Assembly (NCBI RefSeq): GCF_003095375.1
Contig: NZ_QEHR01000003.1
Coordinates: 248,001 to 312,000, forward strand
Length of the DNA stretch: 64,000 nucleotides
Source of the DNA: Marixanthomonas spongiae
GTDB lineage: Bacteria > Bacteroidota > Bacteroidia > Flavobacteriales > Flavobacteriaceae
Direction: 5' to 3'
Part shown: one piece after another, positions 57,286 through 64,000 of the stretch
How positions within the stretch are numbered: the first letter of the stretch is position 1
How the letters are laid out: each line of letters begins with the position of its first letter
Program-made: the position numbers and the translations under genes
The notes under the pieces: model-generated
The model's input: the letters and a program-made list of their open reading frames with translations, nothing else
What the model was told of the DNA's origin: nothing
Databases searched by the model: none

Positions 57286-60075
57286 TTACTTTTCGTTTTC
57301 CAAAAATTGGCGCAACACATATTGTAAAATACCCTCATTTTGGTAGTAGGCTATTTCAATATCTGAATCCAGCCGCGCAATTACATTAAATTCCGTTTTA
57401 TCTCCTTTTTCACTTTCGGCCACGACTTTTAATTCTTTTTGGGGCTGTAAGCCTTCGGAAATTCCTGTAACGCTAAAGGTTTCTTTTCCTGAAAGTCCTA
57501 ACGTTTCAGCAGTTTCCCCTTCTTTATACTGAAGCGGTAACACCCCCAAACCAACCAAGTTGCTGCGGTGGATGCGTTCGTAGCTTTCTGCCAGCACACA
57601 TTTAATACCGAGCAAAAAAGTACCTTTCGCCGCCCAATCGCGGGAGGATCCGCTGCCGTATTCTTTGCCGGCCAAAACAAGTAATGGCGTATCGTTTTCC
57701 TTGTATTTTTCAGAAGCTTCAAATACGGTCATTTCTTCCCCGCTGGGCAAATAACGGGTGTATCCACCTTCTTTTTCGGCCAATTTGTTATTAATGCGCA
57801 CATTGGCAAAGGTACCGCGTACCATTACTTCATCGTTCCCTCTCCTGGAACCGTACGAATTGAATGCCTCTTTCTCCACACCTTTCTCCAACAAATATTG
57901 ACCCGCCGCCGAATCTTCACTAAAAGCACCGGCCGGTGAAATATGGTCTGTGGTAATGCTATCGCCCAAAACCAATAAGGCCCTGGCATTTTCTATATTC
58001 TGAAATGGTTTCGGTTTTTCTGAAATATCCCTGAAAAAAGGGATTTCCTTAATATACGTAGAATTTTCGTCCCATTGATACACTTTATCTTTTGGAATGT
58101 CCAAATTGCGCCAAATTTCGTTTCCAGCGAATATTTCCCCGTAATTTTTATCGAAATCGCCAGGGGAAAGTACCTTGCTTAAAATGTCATTGATTTCGTC
58201 GTTGCTGGGCCAAATATCCTTTAGGTAAACGGGCTCTTGGTTTTTGTCATAGCTTATGGGGTCGTTGACCAGATCGATATCCACACGACCGGCTATGGCG
58301 TAAGCAACTACCAGCATAGGCGACATTAAAAAGTTCATTTTAACCTGTGGATGCACCCTGGCTTCAAAGTTTCGGTTACCCGATAGCACCGAGGCCACGA
58401 CCAAATCGTATTCATCCACAGCTTTAGCAATTTGTGGCGGCAACGGACCGGAATTACCAATACACGACGTGCACCCGTACCCTACCAAGTGGAACTGCAA
58501 CGCTTCGAGGTCTTTCATTAAATCGGCTTTTTCCAAATAATCGGTCACTACTTTAGAGCCGGGCGCCAAGGAGGTTTTTACCCAAGGTTTTACATCGATG
58601 CCGTGTTCGCGGGCTTTTCGCGCTACCAATCCGGCCCCAATCATCACAAACGGGTTGGACGTATTGGTACAAGAGGTAATGGCCGCAATGGCCACCGAAC
58701 CATCGGAAAGCATAAACTTGTCCGGCCCTCGGGTAATCCAAACAGTTCGCAACTTGTTTTTATCGGCCTCTATTTCAGTGTCGGGCCGTTGTGAATGGGC
58801 TTTTGGAACAGGTTGGTTTCCGCCTTCGGCTTTCCATCGGTCAAGGGATTGCTCCAGTTTCCGGTTTTCAGGGTCGATGTATTCCCTTCCGAAGGATTCA
58901 TCCAATAAATCGATGAATTTGGTTTTAAAATCTTTCAGTTCAATTTTGTCTTGGGGTCGTTTGGGGCCTGCCACGGTAGGTTGTATGCTGGAAACATCCA
59001 GTTCCAACACTGTTGAATACTCAATTTTAGCTTCGTCTTGCCGCCAAAGTTTATTGGTTTTGCAATAGGTTTCTACTAACGCTATTTGGTCTTCGTCACG
59101 GTTGGTTTCGCGCATATAGTCCAACGTTTTGTCGTCTATGGGAAAATAAGTTACCGTACACCCAAACTCTGGCGACATATTGCCAATGGTAGCGCGATCT
59201 GGCACCGAAAGATGGTCCAGGCCGGGACCAAAAACTTCTACAAACTTGCCTACCACACCGTGTTTGCGCAACAGGTGGGCGATGTTCAATACCAAATCGG
59301 TTGCGGTGGAACCCAAAGGCAGCTTTCCAGTAAGCTTAAGGCCTACCACTTGTGGCATGATAAAGTAAATAGGTTGTCCTAAAAGCGCTGCTTCGGCTTC
59401 AATCCCGCCAACGCCCCAGGCCACTACGCCAATACCGTTTACCATGGGGGTATGGCTGTCGGTCCCCACCAACGTGTCTGGGAACACTTGGCCATCGCGT
59501 GCCACGACACCTTTGGAGAAATATTCTAAGTTAACTTGATGGCAAATGCCCATGCCGGGAGGAACGACACTAAAATTATCGAAAGATTGCTGTGCCCATT
59601 TTAAAAACTGATAGCGTTCTTGGTTTCGCTTGTATTCTTCTTCCATATTCCGTTTGTAGGAATAGTTGGTTCCAAAAAAATCCACTTGCACCGAATGGTC
59701 CACCACCAGATCGACCGGGATCAACGGATTAATTTTATTTGGGTCTTTTCCTTTTCTGGAAACCTCAGCGCGCAACGCAGCAATATCGACTACGGCCGGA
59801 ACACCTGTAAAATCTTGCATCAATACCCTGGCAGGTTTATAGGGAATGTCTTTTTCTGAAGCTTCAGGCTTCCAATTCAACAGGGTTTCAATATGTTCTT
59901 TGGTTACTGAAAAACCATCAAAATTCCGCAGGACATTTTCCAAAAGAATACGGATGGAAAACGGAAGGGAGTCAATTTCATAGCCTTGGTTTTCCAGTTC
60001 GGCAAGGCTGTGGTAGGTTAACGTTTCTTCTTGAAATTGAAGCGTTTTTTCAGTATTAAAGGGATTGCCGGACAT
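57286..60075 (-). CDS. acnA: Aconitate hydratase A
   Basis: 929 residues, normal for AcnA. Motifs: LVGTDSHTPMVNGIGVVAWGVGG split near 205-228, SCTNTSNPFVM (cluster Cys, near 460) and GYGCTSCIGNSGPL (two more cluster Cys, near 526-539), with the swivel domain near the end (GKEYGSGSSRDWAAKG; YERIHRSNLVGLGVLPLQY). It interconverts citrate and isocitrate in the TCA cycle with a labile 4Fe-4S cluster. The cluster is NO- and oxidant-sensitive, which suits its position next to Ric, the cluster-repair protein. Confidence 0.97.
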   Translation of the reverse strand: MSGNPFNTEKTLQFQEETLTYHSLAELENQGYEIDSLPFSIRILLENVLRNFDGFSVTKEHIETLLNWKPEASEKDIPYKPARVLMQDFTGVPAVVDIAALRAEVSRKGKDPNKINPLIPVDLVVDHSVQVDFFGTNYSYKRNMEEEYKRNQERYQFLKWAQQSFDNFSVVPPGMGICHQVNLEYFSKGVVARDGQVFPDTLVGTDSHTPMVNGIGVVAWGVGGIEAEAALLGQPIYFIMPQVVGLKLTGKLPLGSTATDLVLNIAHLLRKHGVVGKFVEVFGPGLDHLSVPDRATIGNMSPEFGCTVTYFPIDDKTLDYMRETNRDEDQIALVETYCKTNKLWRQDEAKIEYSTVLELDVSSIQPTVAGPKRPQDKIELKDFKTKFIDLLDESFGREYIDPENRKLEQSLDRWKAEGGNQPVPKAHSQRPDTEIEADKNKLRTVWITRGPDKFMLSDGSVAIAAITSCTNTSNPFVMIGAGLVARKAREHGIDVKPWVKTSLAPGSKVVTDYLEKADLMKDLEALQFHLVGYGCTSCIGNSGPLPPQIAKAVDEYDLVVASVLSGNRNFEARVHPQVKMNFLMSPMLVVAYAIAGRVDIDLVNDPISYDKNQEPVYLKDIWPSNDEINDILSKVLSPGDFDKNYGEIFAGNEIWRNLDIPKDKVYQWDENSTYIKEIPFFRDISEKPKPFQNIENARALLVLGDSITTDHISPAGAFSEDSAAGQYLLEKGVEKEAFNSYGSRRGNDEVMVRGTFANVRINNKLAEKEGGYTRYLPSGEEMTVFEASEKYKENDTPLLVLAGKEYGSGSSRDWAAKGTFLLGIKCVLAESYERIHRSNLVGLGVLPLQYKEGETAETLGLSGKETFSVTGISEGLQPQKELKVVAESEKGDKTEFNVIARLDSDIEIAYYQNEGILQYVLRQFLENEK

Positions 60076-60217
60076 TTTGAAAAGTTTTTGGTGGTTTATT
60101 ATATTGATTTTAAACTACATAACGTACAATTATAAGATCCTTTATTTTCACGGTTTAAAGGCTTTCAGAAAGATTTTCATTGTTTCGGTTCTAATAAAAA
60201 TACTTGGGGTCGTTATA

Positions 60218-60246
60218 CCTGCAAGATCCAAAAAAGACCTTGCAGG
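60218..60246 (-). terminator. Hairpin after ric copy 2
   Basis: CCTGCAAG (60218-60225) and CTTGCAGG (60239-60246) are perfect 8-bp arms; on the - strand the loop contains TTTTTT. It stands 12 bases past the ric stop and upstream of acnA. The stem is good, but the U-tract is in the loop, so terminator strength is uncertain. Confidence 0.5.
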
Positions 60247-60258
60247 ATATTTGGATTT

Positions 60259-60984
60259 TTATGCGTTCAGTTCTTTTTCCAGTTCCACCGCTTTGGGGAA
60301 CAAGATATTGTTTTCCAGATGGATGTGCTCGTGCAGGTCGTTTTCGAACTCTTGCAGCAAGGCATACGTAACCCGGTAGGTGTTGCACGCATCGGCAGGG
60401 GGCGTATAACCGTTGGAAAGCTCGTCTATTTGACGGAACCGCTCGCCTTCTACTTCGTGCTCGTCCATCATTTTTTGAACAGGGTTCTGTACCGTACCAA
60501 AATGGGGCTTTTCCATGGAGCTGTTGGTTCGTTTTGCGTTGACCATTTTACGAACCGAAGGGAACAGGATCAATTCCTCCTTTTTCATATGGGCAGCCAA
60601 ATCGCCGGCAGATGCAATAAAGTGTTCATTGATTTCGAACAATTCCGGATGTTTGTCTCCGTGAACTTTACACAGCTTATTGAGGTATTGTTTCAGTATA
60701 GGGATTTTCTCCTCTACATATCTGTGGTGCTTTTTTTCTATATAATCGGCCAGAAGGTCCAGTGGCCACGAGCTGAAATCTGTGGTTCCTTCAGTTTTGG
60801 CTTGTTGCATGTCCATAATTTCATTTAAGAGTAGCTTTGCATCCAGTTTGCGCTTTTTTGCCGCTTCTTCAATGCTTCTATTGCCTTGACAACAGAAGTC
60901 GATTTTATGGTTTTTAAAAATTTGTGCAGTACGGTAATCTTCTACCACGATTTGTCCAATTGTCTTATTTGTCAGGTTTTCCAT
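60259..60984 (-). CDS. ric: Iron-sulfur cluster repair di-iron protein (Ric/ScdA), copy 2
   Basis: 241 residues. Same architecture as the copy at 38770: IFKNHKIDFCCQGNRSIEEA (ScdA_N Cys pair), YIEKKHHRYVEE, HGDKHPELFEINEHF, LAAHMKKEELILFP, MDEHEVEGERF and LQEFENDLHEHIHLENNILFP. The two copies share the motif order but differ through much of the sequence, so the duplication is old or one copy was acquired. Preceded by a cupin gene (56-base gap) that has a dyad-covered promoter, so the pair probably responds to NO or a related signal. Confidence 0.94.
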   Translation of the reverse strand: MENLTNKTIGQIVVEDYRTAQIFKNHKIDFCCQGNRSIEEAAKKRKLDAKLLLNEIMDMQQAKTEGTTDFSSWPLDLLADYIEKKHHRYVEEKIPILKQYLNKLCKVHGDKHPELFEINEHFIASAGDLAAHMKKEELILFPSVRKMVNAKRTNSSMEKPHFGTVQNPVQKMMDEHEVEGERFRQIDELSNGYTPPADACNTYRVTYALLQEFENDLHEHIHLENNILFPKAVELEKELNA

Positions 60985-61040
60985 AGGTTTTGAATTTCTA
61001 TATATGAAAGGTTTATTTTAATTTTATTTCTTTAATTCTT

Positions 61041-61337
61041 CTAAAACTGAATAGCAGCATCGAGCGCCATGATAACCACGGCCTTAAAATCTTTCTTAAT
61101 TTTCAGGCTGTGCTCTACTTTAGCGGAGATGGTAAATGTCATTCCTGCTTTTAAAAGGTGCTCGGTTGTGGGCATATTCAATAATGCCATTCCTTCCTGA
61201 ACCACCAGCACGGCTTCTTTTGTGGTATGGTGCGGGGGCATAATCATCCCTGCTTTGGCAATTACCTGAAGCGTTTTTAAAGTGCCGCCGGTGTGCAACA
61301 GCTTCATATCGGGTTTTTGTACTGCCTCCATAACCAT
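61041..61337 (-). CDS. Small cupin, first gene of the cupin-ric operon
   Basis: 98 residues (ATG 61331 is an alternative). Cupin fold: MIMPPHHTTKEAVLVVQEGMALL carries the His pair and Glu of the first motif across about 32-54, and AGMTFTISAKVEHSLKI the second. It probably binds a metal. It is translated just ahead of ric copy 2 and under the same promoter. Function not known; in this setting a sensor or NO-stress role is a guess. Confidence 0.82.
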   Translation of the reverse strand: MVMEAVQKPDMKLLHTGGTLKTLQVIAKAGMIMPPHHTTKEAVLVVQEGMALLNMPTTEHLLKAGMTFTISAKVEHSLKIKKDFKAVVIMALDAAIQF

Positions 61338-61441
61338 TCGGTTTTTTTTATTGATTATTCAACTTAGATTTTATTAGCTTGAAGATTCTTATTAAAAAAG
61401 CTTTCCTTCCCTAAAAAAACGCTAATGTAAAATTACGGATA

Positions 61442-61475
61442 TTTTTATTTCTGACAAAATTATCCGAAATAAAAA
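61442..61475 (-). promoter_or_regulatory. cupin-ric promoter inside a 10-bp inverted repeat
   Basis: TTTTTATTTC (61442-61451) and GAAATAAAAA (61466-61475) are perfect arms. The - strand -7 box TAATTTTG (61455-61462) lies exactly between them, both centred at 61458.5. A protein bound to the dyad would block the polymerase. No FNR-like box is at the activator distance. Confidence 0.6.
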
Positions 61476-61788
61476 TGCAACACAGGAAAATACCGTTATT
61501 TTGAAGTAAAGTGTTGATTTATAAAAGATTATTTAATGAGTAATAAACGGGTTTTGAGCGGTGAAGAATAGTTGTTGCACGTTCCCGATAGAGGTTGAAT
61601 GGTATAATATTTATGACAGATTACCTAATAAATGAATTAAAACGTATTATGAATTCAAACCTCATGTGCCTTTTAAGTTTAGTGGTTGCATGACAGAGTT
61701 TATTCAAAAGAGGCTGTTTTTTGATATATAAAGTCATATTTCAGATTTTGCCAGGTTGCTCAAAGATTTTCATAAACTGATTTTTATG
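61476..61788. other. Intergenic stretch between the truncated hemoglobin and cupin genes
   Basis: About 310 bases, AT-rich, without a supported gene on either strand. I see no terminator with a T-run directly after the hemoglobin gene. It separates the oxidase/hemoglobin transcript from the cupin-ric transcript. Confidence 0.5.
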
Positions 61789-62178
61789 CTACACCAAAGG
61801 CCTTGAGCCCCCTTGTTGATAGGCTTCGATTTTAAGTTGAAACATTTCGGCCATTTTTGAAGCACGCCATTTGGCTTCTTCTGCTTTTTCGCCTTCAAAG
61901 TTTTCGTGTACGGTTTCATAAAAAAGCTGCAACCAACGGTCAAAATGGGTTTTAGTAACCGGTAATTTTGCATGCGGCGGAAACGGGCTGCCATAATAGG
62001 TGTGTTCGCCCAATAGAACCGTTTGCCAAAACGTGTACATTTTTTCAAGGTGTTCTGGCCACCTATCTTGTATCACCTTATTGAAAACGGGCGCTAAAAG
62101 GCGGTCTTCGCGAACCTTTCCGTAGAAGGTGTCAACGAGGGTTTTTATGTCATTCAGGTTTAATATTTCAGTATCCAT
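61789..62178 (-). CDS. Group III truncated hemoglobin
   Basis: 129 residues. TrHb3 phrases are visible: IKTLVDTFYGKVREDRLLAPVF split near 9-31, HLEKMYTFWQTVLLG (about 43-57), PPHAKLPVTKTHFDRWLQLF (proximal His in the F-helix, about 67-87) and MAEMFQLKIEAYQQGG. Binds oxygen and nitric oxide. It is the last gene of the leftward operon with the CcoN/CcoO-like genes, 2 bases after the preceding ORF, so an NO-related role is likely. Confidence 0.93.
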   Translation of the reverse strand: MDTEILNLNDIKTLVDTFYGKVREDRLLAPVFNKVIQDRWPEHLEKMYTFWQTVLLGEHTYYGSPFPPHAKLPVTKTHFDRWLQLFYETVHENFEGEKAEEAKWRASKMAEMFQLKIEAYQQGGSRPLV

Positions 62179-62180
62179 AC

Positions 62181-62603
62181 TTAAAAAAATGATTTATAAA
62201 GCTCTGGGCTCCAATACATAATTAGGTAAAAAAGGCCATATGCGACAAAAATAATTACCAGGGCCCACACCCAAGCTGGAATCGCTTTTGGGGTTTCGGA
62301 GCCGCGAATAACAAAAAAGTCTTCTGTTTCGCTTCCGTAGGCATTGATGGTAATGGGAATTTGAGAATCTACCGTTTCGTTTTCCTTTAGGCCAACAACC
62401 GCGATTTCAGGGCCATTTCGCACCACGAAAGGGATTTTCCTTATCCCTTCCACATTGTTCGAGGATTTTGCAACGATGGTAAGGGTATGTTTTCCATCGG
62501 GTATTTTGGTGGTGTCCAGCACAATTTTAACCGGTGGCGCAAATGAGGCAAACGGTTTGGGGTCATCATCCAAAAAAACTTTTATGTTCCTATTGTCTTC
62601 CAT
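62181..62603 (-). CDS. Membrane protein with Ig-like domain, oxidase-associated, unknown
   Basis: 140 residues. Two-thirds is an Ig/FixH-like beta domain (VKIVLDTTKIPDGKHTLTIV; EIAVVGLKENETVDSQIPIT), followed by one membrane span (AWVWALVIIFVAYGLFYLIMY, about 108-128). It has 2-base gaps to both neighbours. The orientation N-out would place the domain in the periplasm. Probably an accessory subunit of the adjacent CcoN/CcoO-like complex; I do not recognise the family by name. Confidence 0.75.
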   Translation of the reverse strand: MEDNRNIKVFLDDDPKPFASFAPPVKIVLDTTKIPDGKHTLTIVAKSSNNVEGIRKIPFVVRNGPEIAVVGLKENETVDSQIPITINAYGSETEDFFVIRGSETPKAIPAWVWALVIIFVAYGLFYLIMYWSPELYKSFF

Positions 62604-62605
62604 AA

Positions 62606-62875
62606 CTAAAATCCTTCATTTTTAACAATGTTCTTTATATGGTCTGGATCGTTCTCCTTAGGCTTTATCAAATACTTCAAACTTAAAAAGAGGGTAATCC
62701 CCACAATAACCACAGCACCCCAGGTAATGAAATAATCCAACGTTCCGGAAGGCCCAGGCCCGTGGGTTACATCCTGCAATACTTCGGGCTGGTTTTTTTT
62801 ACAGACATCGCAAGCCTTTGCAATTTGCTGCCCCAAGAAAAATATACTAATAAAAATAAACGCTATTTTCTTCAT
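62606..62875 (-). CDS. Small exported membrane protein with CxxC, oxidase-associated, unknown
   Basis: 89 residues. Signal-type N-terminus (MKKIAFIFISIFFLGQQIAKA), then CDVCKKNQPE (a CxxC pair directly after the cleavage site, about 22-25), and one membrane span (YFITWGAVVIVGITLFLSLKYL). It could hold copper or a disulfide. Gaps of 2-3 bases on both sides, so it is translated with the CcoO-like protein. Probable accessory of the complex. Confidence 0.75.
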   Translation of the reverse strand: MKKIAFIFISIFFLGQQIAKACDVCKKNQPEVLQDVTHGPGPSGTLDYFITWGAVVIVGITLFLSLKYLIKPKENDPDHIKNIVKNEGF

Positions 62876-62878
62876 AAT

Positions 62879-63892
62879 CTATTGATTTAGTTCGCTTTCA
62901 ATAAGTTCTCTTATTTTTTTCACGTCCTCTTCGGTTACTTCGGGCGCATCGTTGCCCCAACTGCTGCGTTCGTGAGTGGTTATGGCTGCTATTTCGGCAT
63001 CGGTGAGCTGATTTCCAAAGGGAGGCATTACCCCGTAATCGCTACGGGCATCATACCCTTGTATCACGACCCTGATAAGCTGTTCGGGGTTTTCATCGGT
63101 TACGATATCGCTGCCTACCAATGAAGGAAAGGCTCCCGTTACGCCTTTTCCGGTTTCTTGGTGGCAGGCGGCACACGTTTGCGAAAACAACTTTGCACCA
63201 TCCAGACTACCAGCTTGCTTTTCGCCGTCCATTCCTTCCGTTTGTATTTTTCGTAACGCAGGGATAAAATCGTTAACATTTCCGCCGGGCAATTCGGTTT
63301 GCTGAAGCGATTTTAAATAATCCACCAACCGTAGGGCTTCTTCGGAAGCTATTATTTTTTTCCCCGGTTTGTTGAAAAACTCTTTGGGGACACTAACCAC
63401 TTTATCTTCTTCGCGGACTGAAACACTGTCCACCTCTTCAAACAACCACGGATAGGAAGGCATGACAGATTCTGAAACTACAGCCCTGGGATTGTACAAA
63501 TGCAGCAAGTGCCAATCTTCACTGGGTTGGCGTTTGCCAATATTGGTAAGATCGGGACCCGTACGTTCACTTCCCAAAACCGATGGGGACTGCCTCCAAA
63601 CATCCAAGCGTTTTTTGCTGTAAAAGTAATCGGATGGAATAGACGGCCTATCGCCCCAAATATTGTCCATTTCAATATTGCGCACTTGCTGGGTATGGCA
63701 GGCCATGCAGTTTTCCGAAACATATACGTTAAGCCCTTCACGTTGATTGTCGGTTAGGGGTTTGTCGTCGGGGATGGGTTCGGTTTCCTGCATCTGAAAT
63801 GCTGGGAGTATAGCAACAACGATACTTAGGGCAATAAAGACAACCCCTGCCGTAAGTACCAAGTTTTTATGTTCTTTATGAAAATTAAGCAT
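62879..63892 (-). CDS. CcoO-like cytochrome c subunit with an extra C-terminal cytochrome c domain
   Basis: 337 residues. One N-terminal membrane helix (LVLTAGVVFIALSIVVAILP), a CcoO-type heme domain with ENCMACHTQQVRNIEMD (about 59-75), RTGPDLTNIG and a Met ligand in SVMPSYPWLFEE, then a second cytochrome c domain with CAACHQETGKG (about 239-249) and MPPFG. The second half resembles the tail of the NirK protein at 39760. Its partner is the CcoN-like protein cut by the window end. The pair is either a second cbb3-like oxidase or a nitric-oxide reductase; the latter is suggested by context only. Confidence 0.87.
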   Translation of the reverse strand: MLNFHKEHKNLVLTAGVVFIALSIVVAILPAFQMQETEPIPDDKPLTDNQREGLNVYVSENCMACHTQQVRNIEMDNIWGDRPSIPSDYFYSKKRLDVWRQSPSVLGSERTGPDLTNIGKRQPSEDWHLLHLYNPRAVVSESVMPSYPWLFEEVDSVSVREEDKVVSVPKEFFNKPGKKIIASEEALRLVDYLKSLQQTELPGGNVNDFIPALRKIQTEGMDGEKQAGSLDGAKLFSQTCAACHQETGKGVTGAFPSLVGSDIVTDENPEQLIRVVIQGYDARSDYGVMPPFGNQLTDAEIAAITTHERSSWGNDAPEVTEEDVKKIRELIESELNQ

Positions 63893-63904
63893 GTTGAAAT
63901 TTTA

Positions 63905-64000
63905 TTAAACGGTTATTTCTTCTACTTTTTTTGTCTTTATGGATGGCGACGTATTTTTATAACCAGTTACCATATAATACAGGTTGTAGGCAAACACCAA
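63905..64000 (-). CDS. C-terminal fragment of a CcoN-like heme-copper oxidase subunit (5' end outside window)
   Basis: The last 31 codons of a gene running in from the right: LVFAYNLYYMVTGYKNTSPS, ending in a basic-acidic tail, with stop at 63905. The helix end VFAYNLYYMV resembles the last span of CcoN-type subunits and sits 12 bases before the CcoO-like gene, the usual order. Too short to tell an oxidase from a NO reductase; the decisive residues lie outside. Confidence 0.6.
   Translation of the reverse strand: MVFAYNLYYMVTGYKNTSPSIKTKKVEEITV

Noticed and set aside
1-64000. CRISPR arrays, rRNA, tRNA, transposases, phage genes
   Set aside because: Intergenic regions were read on both strands; no regular spaced repeats, clover-leaf sequences with CCA-type ends or recombinase motifs were found.

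Overview
The window is a chromosomal segment of a marine-type member of the Flavobacteriaceae (Bacteroidota). The evidence is: promoters of the Bacteroidota -7 type TAnnTTTG, few Shine-Dalgarno sequences, a type IX secretion (T9SS) C-terminal domain, a fused CcoN-CcoO cbb3 oxidase with a one-heme CcoP, an alpha/beta-fused 2-oxoacid dehydrogenase E1, and menaquinone genes. I see no rRNA, tRNA, CRISPR array, transposase or phage gene. Both window ends cut genes: a LOG-family protein on the left and a CcoN-like oxidase subunit on the right.

Region 1 (1-15.0 kb, all + strand): LOG protein, a T9SS-exported nuclease coupled to a large M1-peptidase-like/beta-barrel protein, the fused E1 protein, and asparagine synthetase asnB. 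asnB is preceded by what reads as a complete transcription attenuator: a 15-codon leader peptide with six consecutive Asn codons, an antiterminator and a terminator. Next come a DUF1704 (QEGLA) metallocarboxypeptidase, an ATP-grasp ligase and an AstE/AspA-like deacylase, which resemble a ligase/peptidase tailoring set, and then a sterol-desaturase-type oxygenase.

Region 2 (15.0-31.6 kb, mixed strands): menaquinone genes (menB, menD, isochorismate synthase, a DHNA-CoA-thioesterase-like protein) among esterases, a C1 peptidase, CvfB, an LRR protein and small exported proteins. A block of about 3.5 kb (lipoprotein, alpha/beta hydrolase, PAS-LuxR regulator) sits at the 3' end of menB and is bounded on its far side by a second, diverged copy of the menB 3' end. 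It carries its own 20-bp dyad 5' of a -7 box. An AT-rich SDR/epimerase pair lies next to an exonuclease/GIY-YIG gene whose 3' end is broken.

Region 3 (31.6-42.7 kb): universal stress protein, upp, a cation:alanine/glycine symporter with an unusual periplasmic N-terminus, hemN with the iron-sulfur repair protein Ric, and a nirK-SUMF1-SCO operon. Region 4 (42.7-64 kb, all - strand): the complete cbb3 oxidase structural and assembly set (ccoI-S-NO-Q-P-G-H and a SafE-like protein), hemerythrin, redox and stress genes including an ECF sigma factor and OsmC, two decayed genes, aconitase, a second Ric with a cupin, a truncated hemoglobin, and the start of a second CcoN/CcoO-like oxidase or NO-reductase locus.

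Regions 3 and 4 together form a microaerobic/nitric-oxide respiration neighbourhood. The promoters of ccoI, hemN and the universal stress protein each carry an FNR-like TGATnnnnATCA-type dyad centred 36.5-37.5 bases upstream of the end of the -7 box. This suggests one Crp/Fnr-type regulator acting from a class-II position. All functional calls come from reading the sequence; no database search was run.
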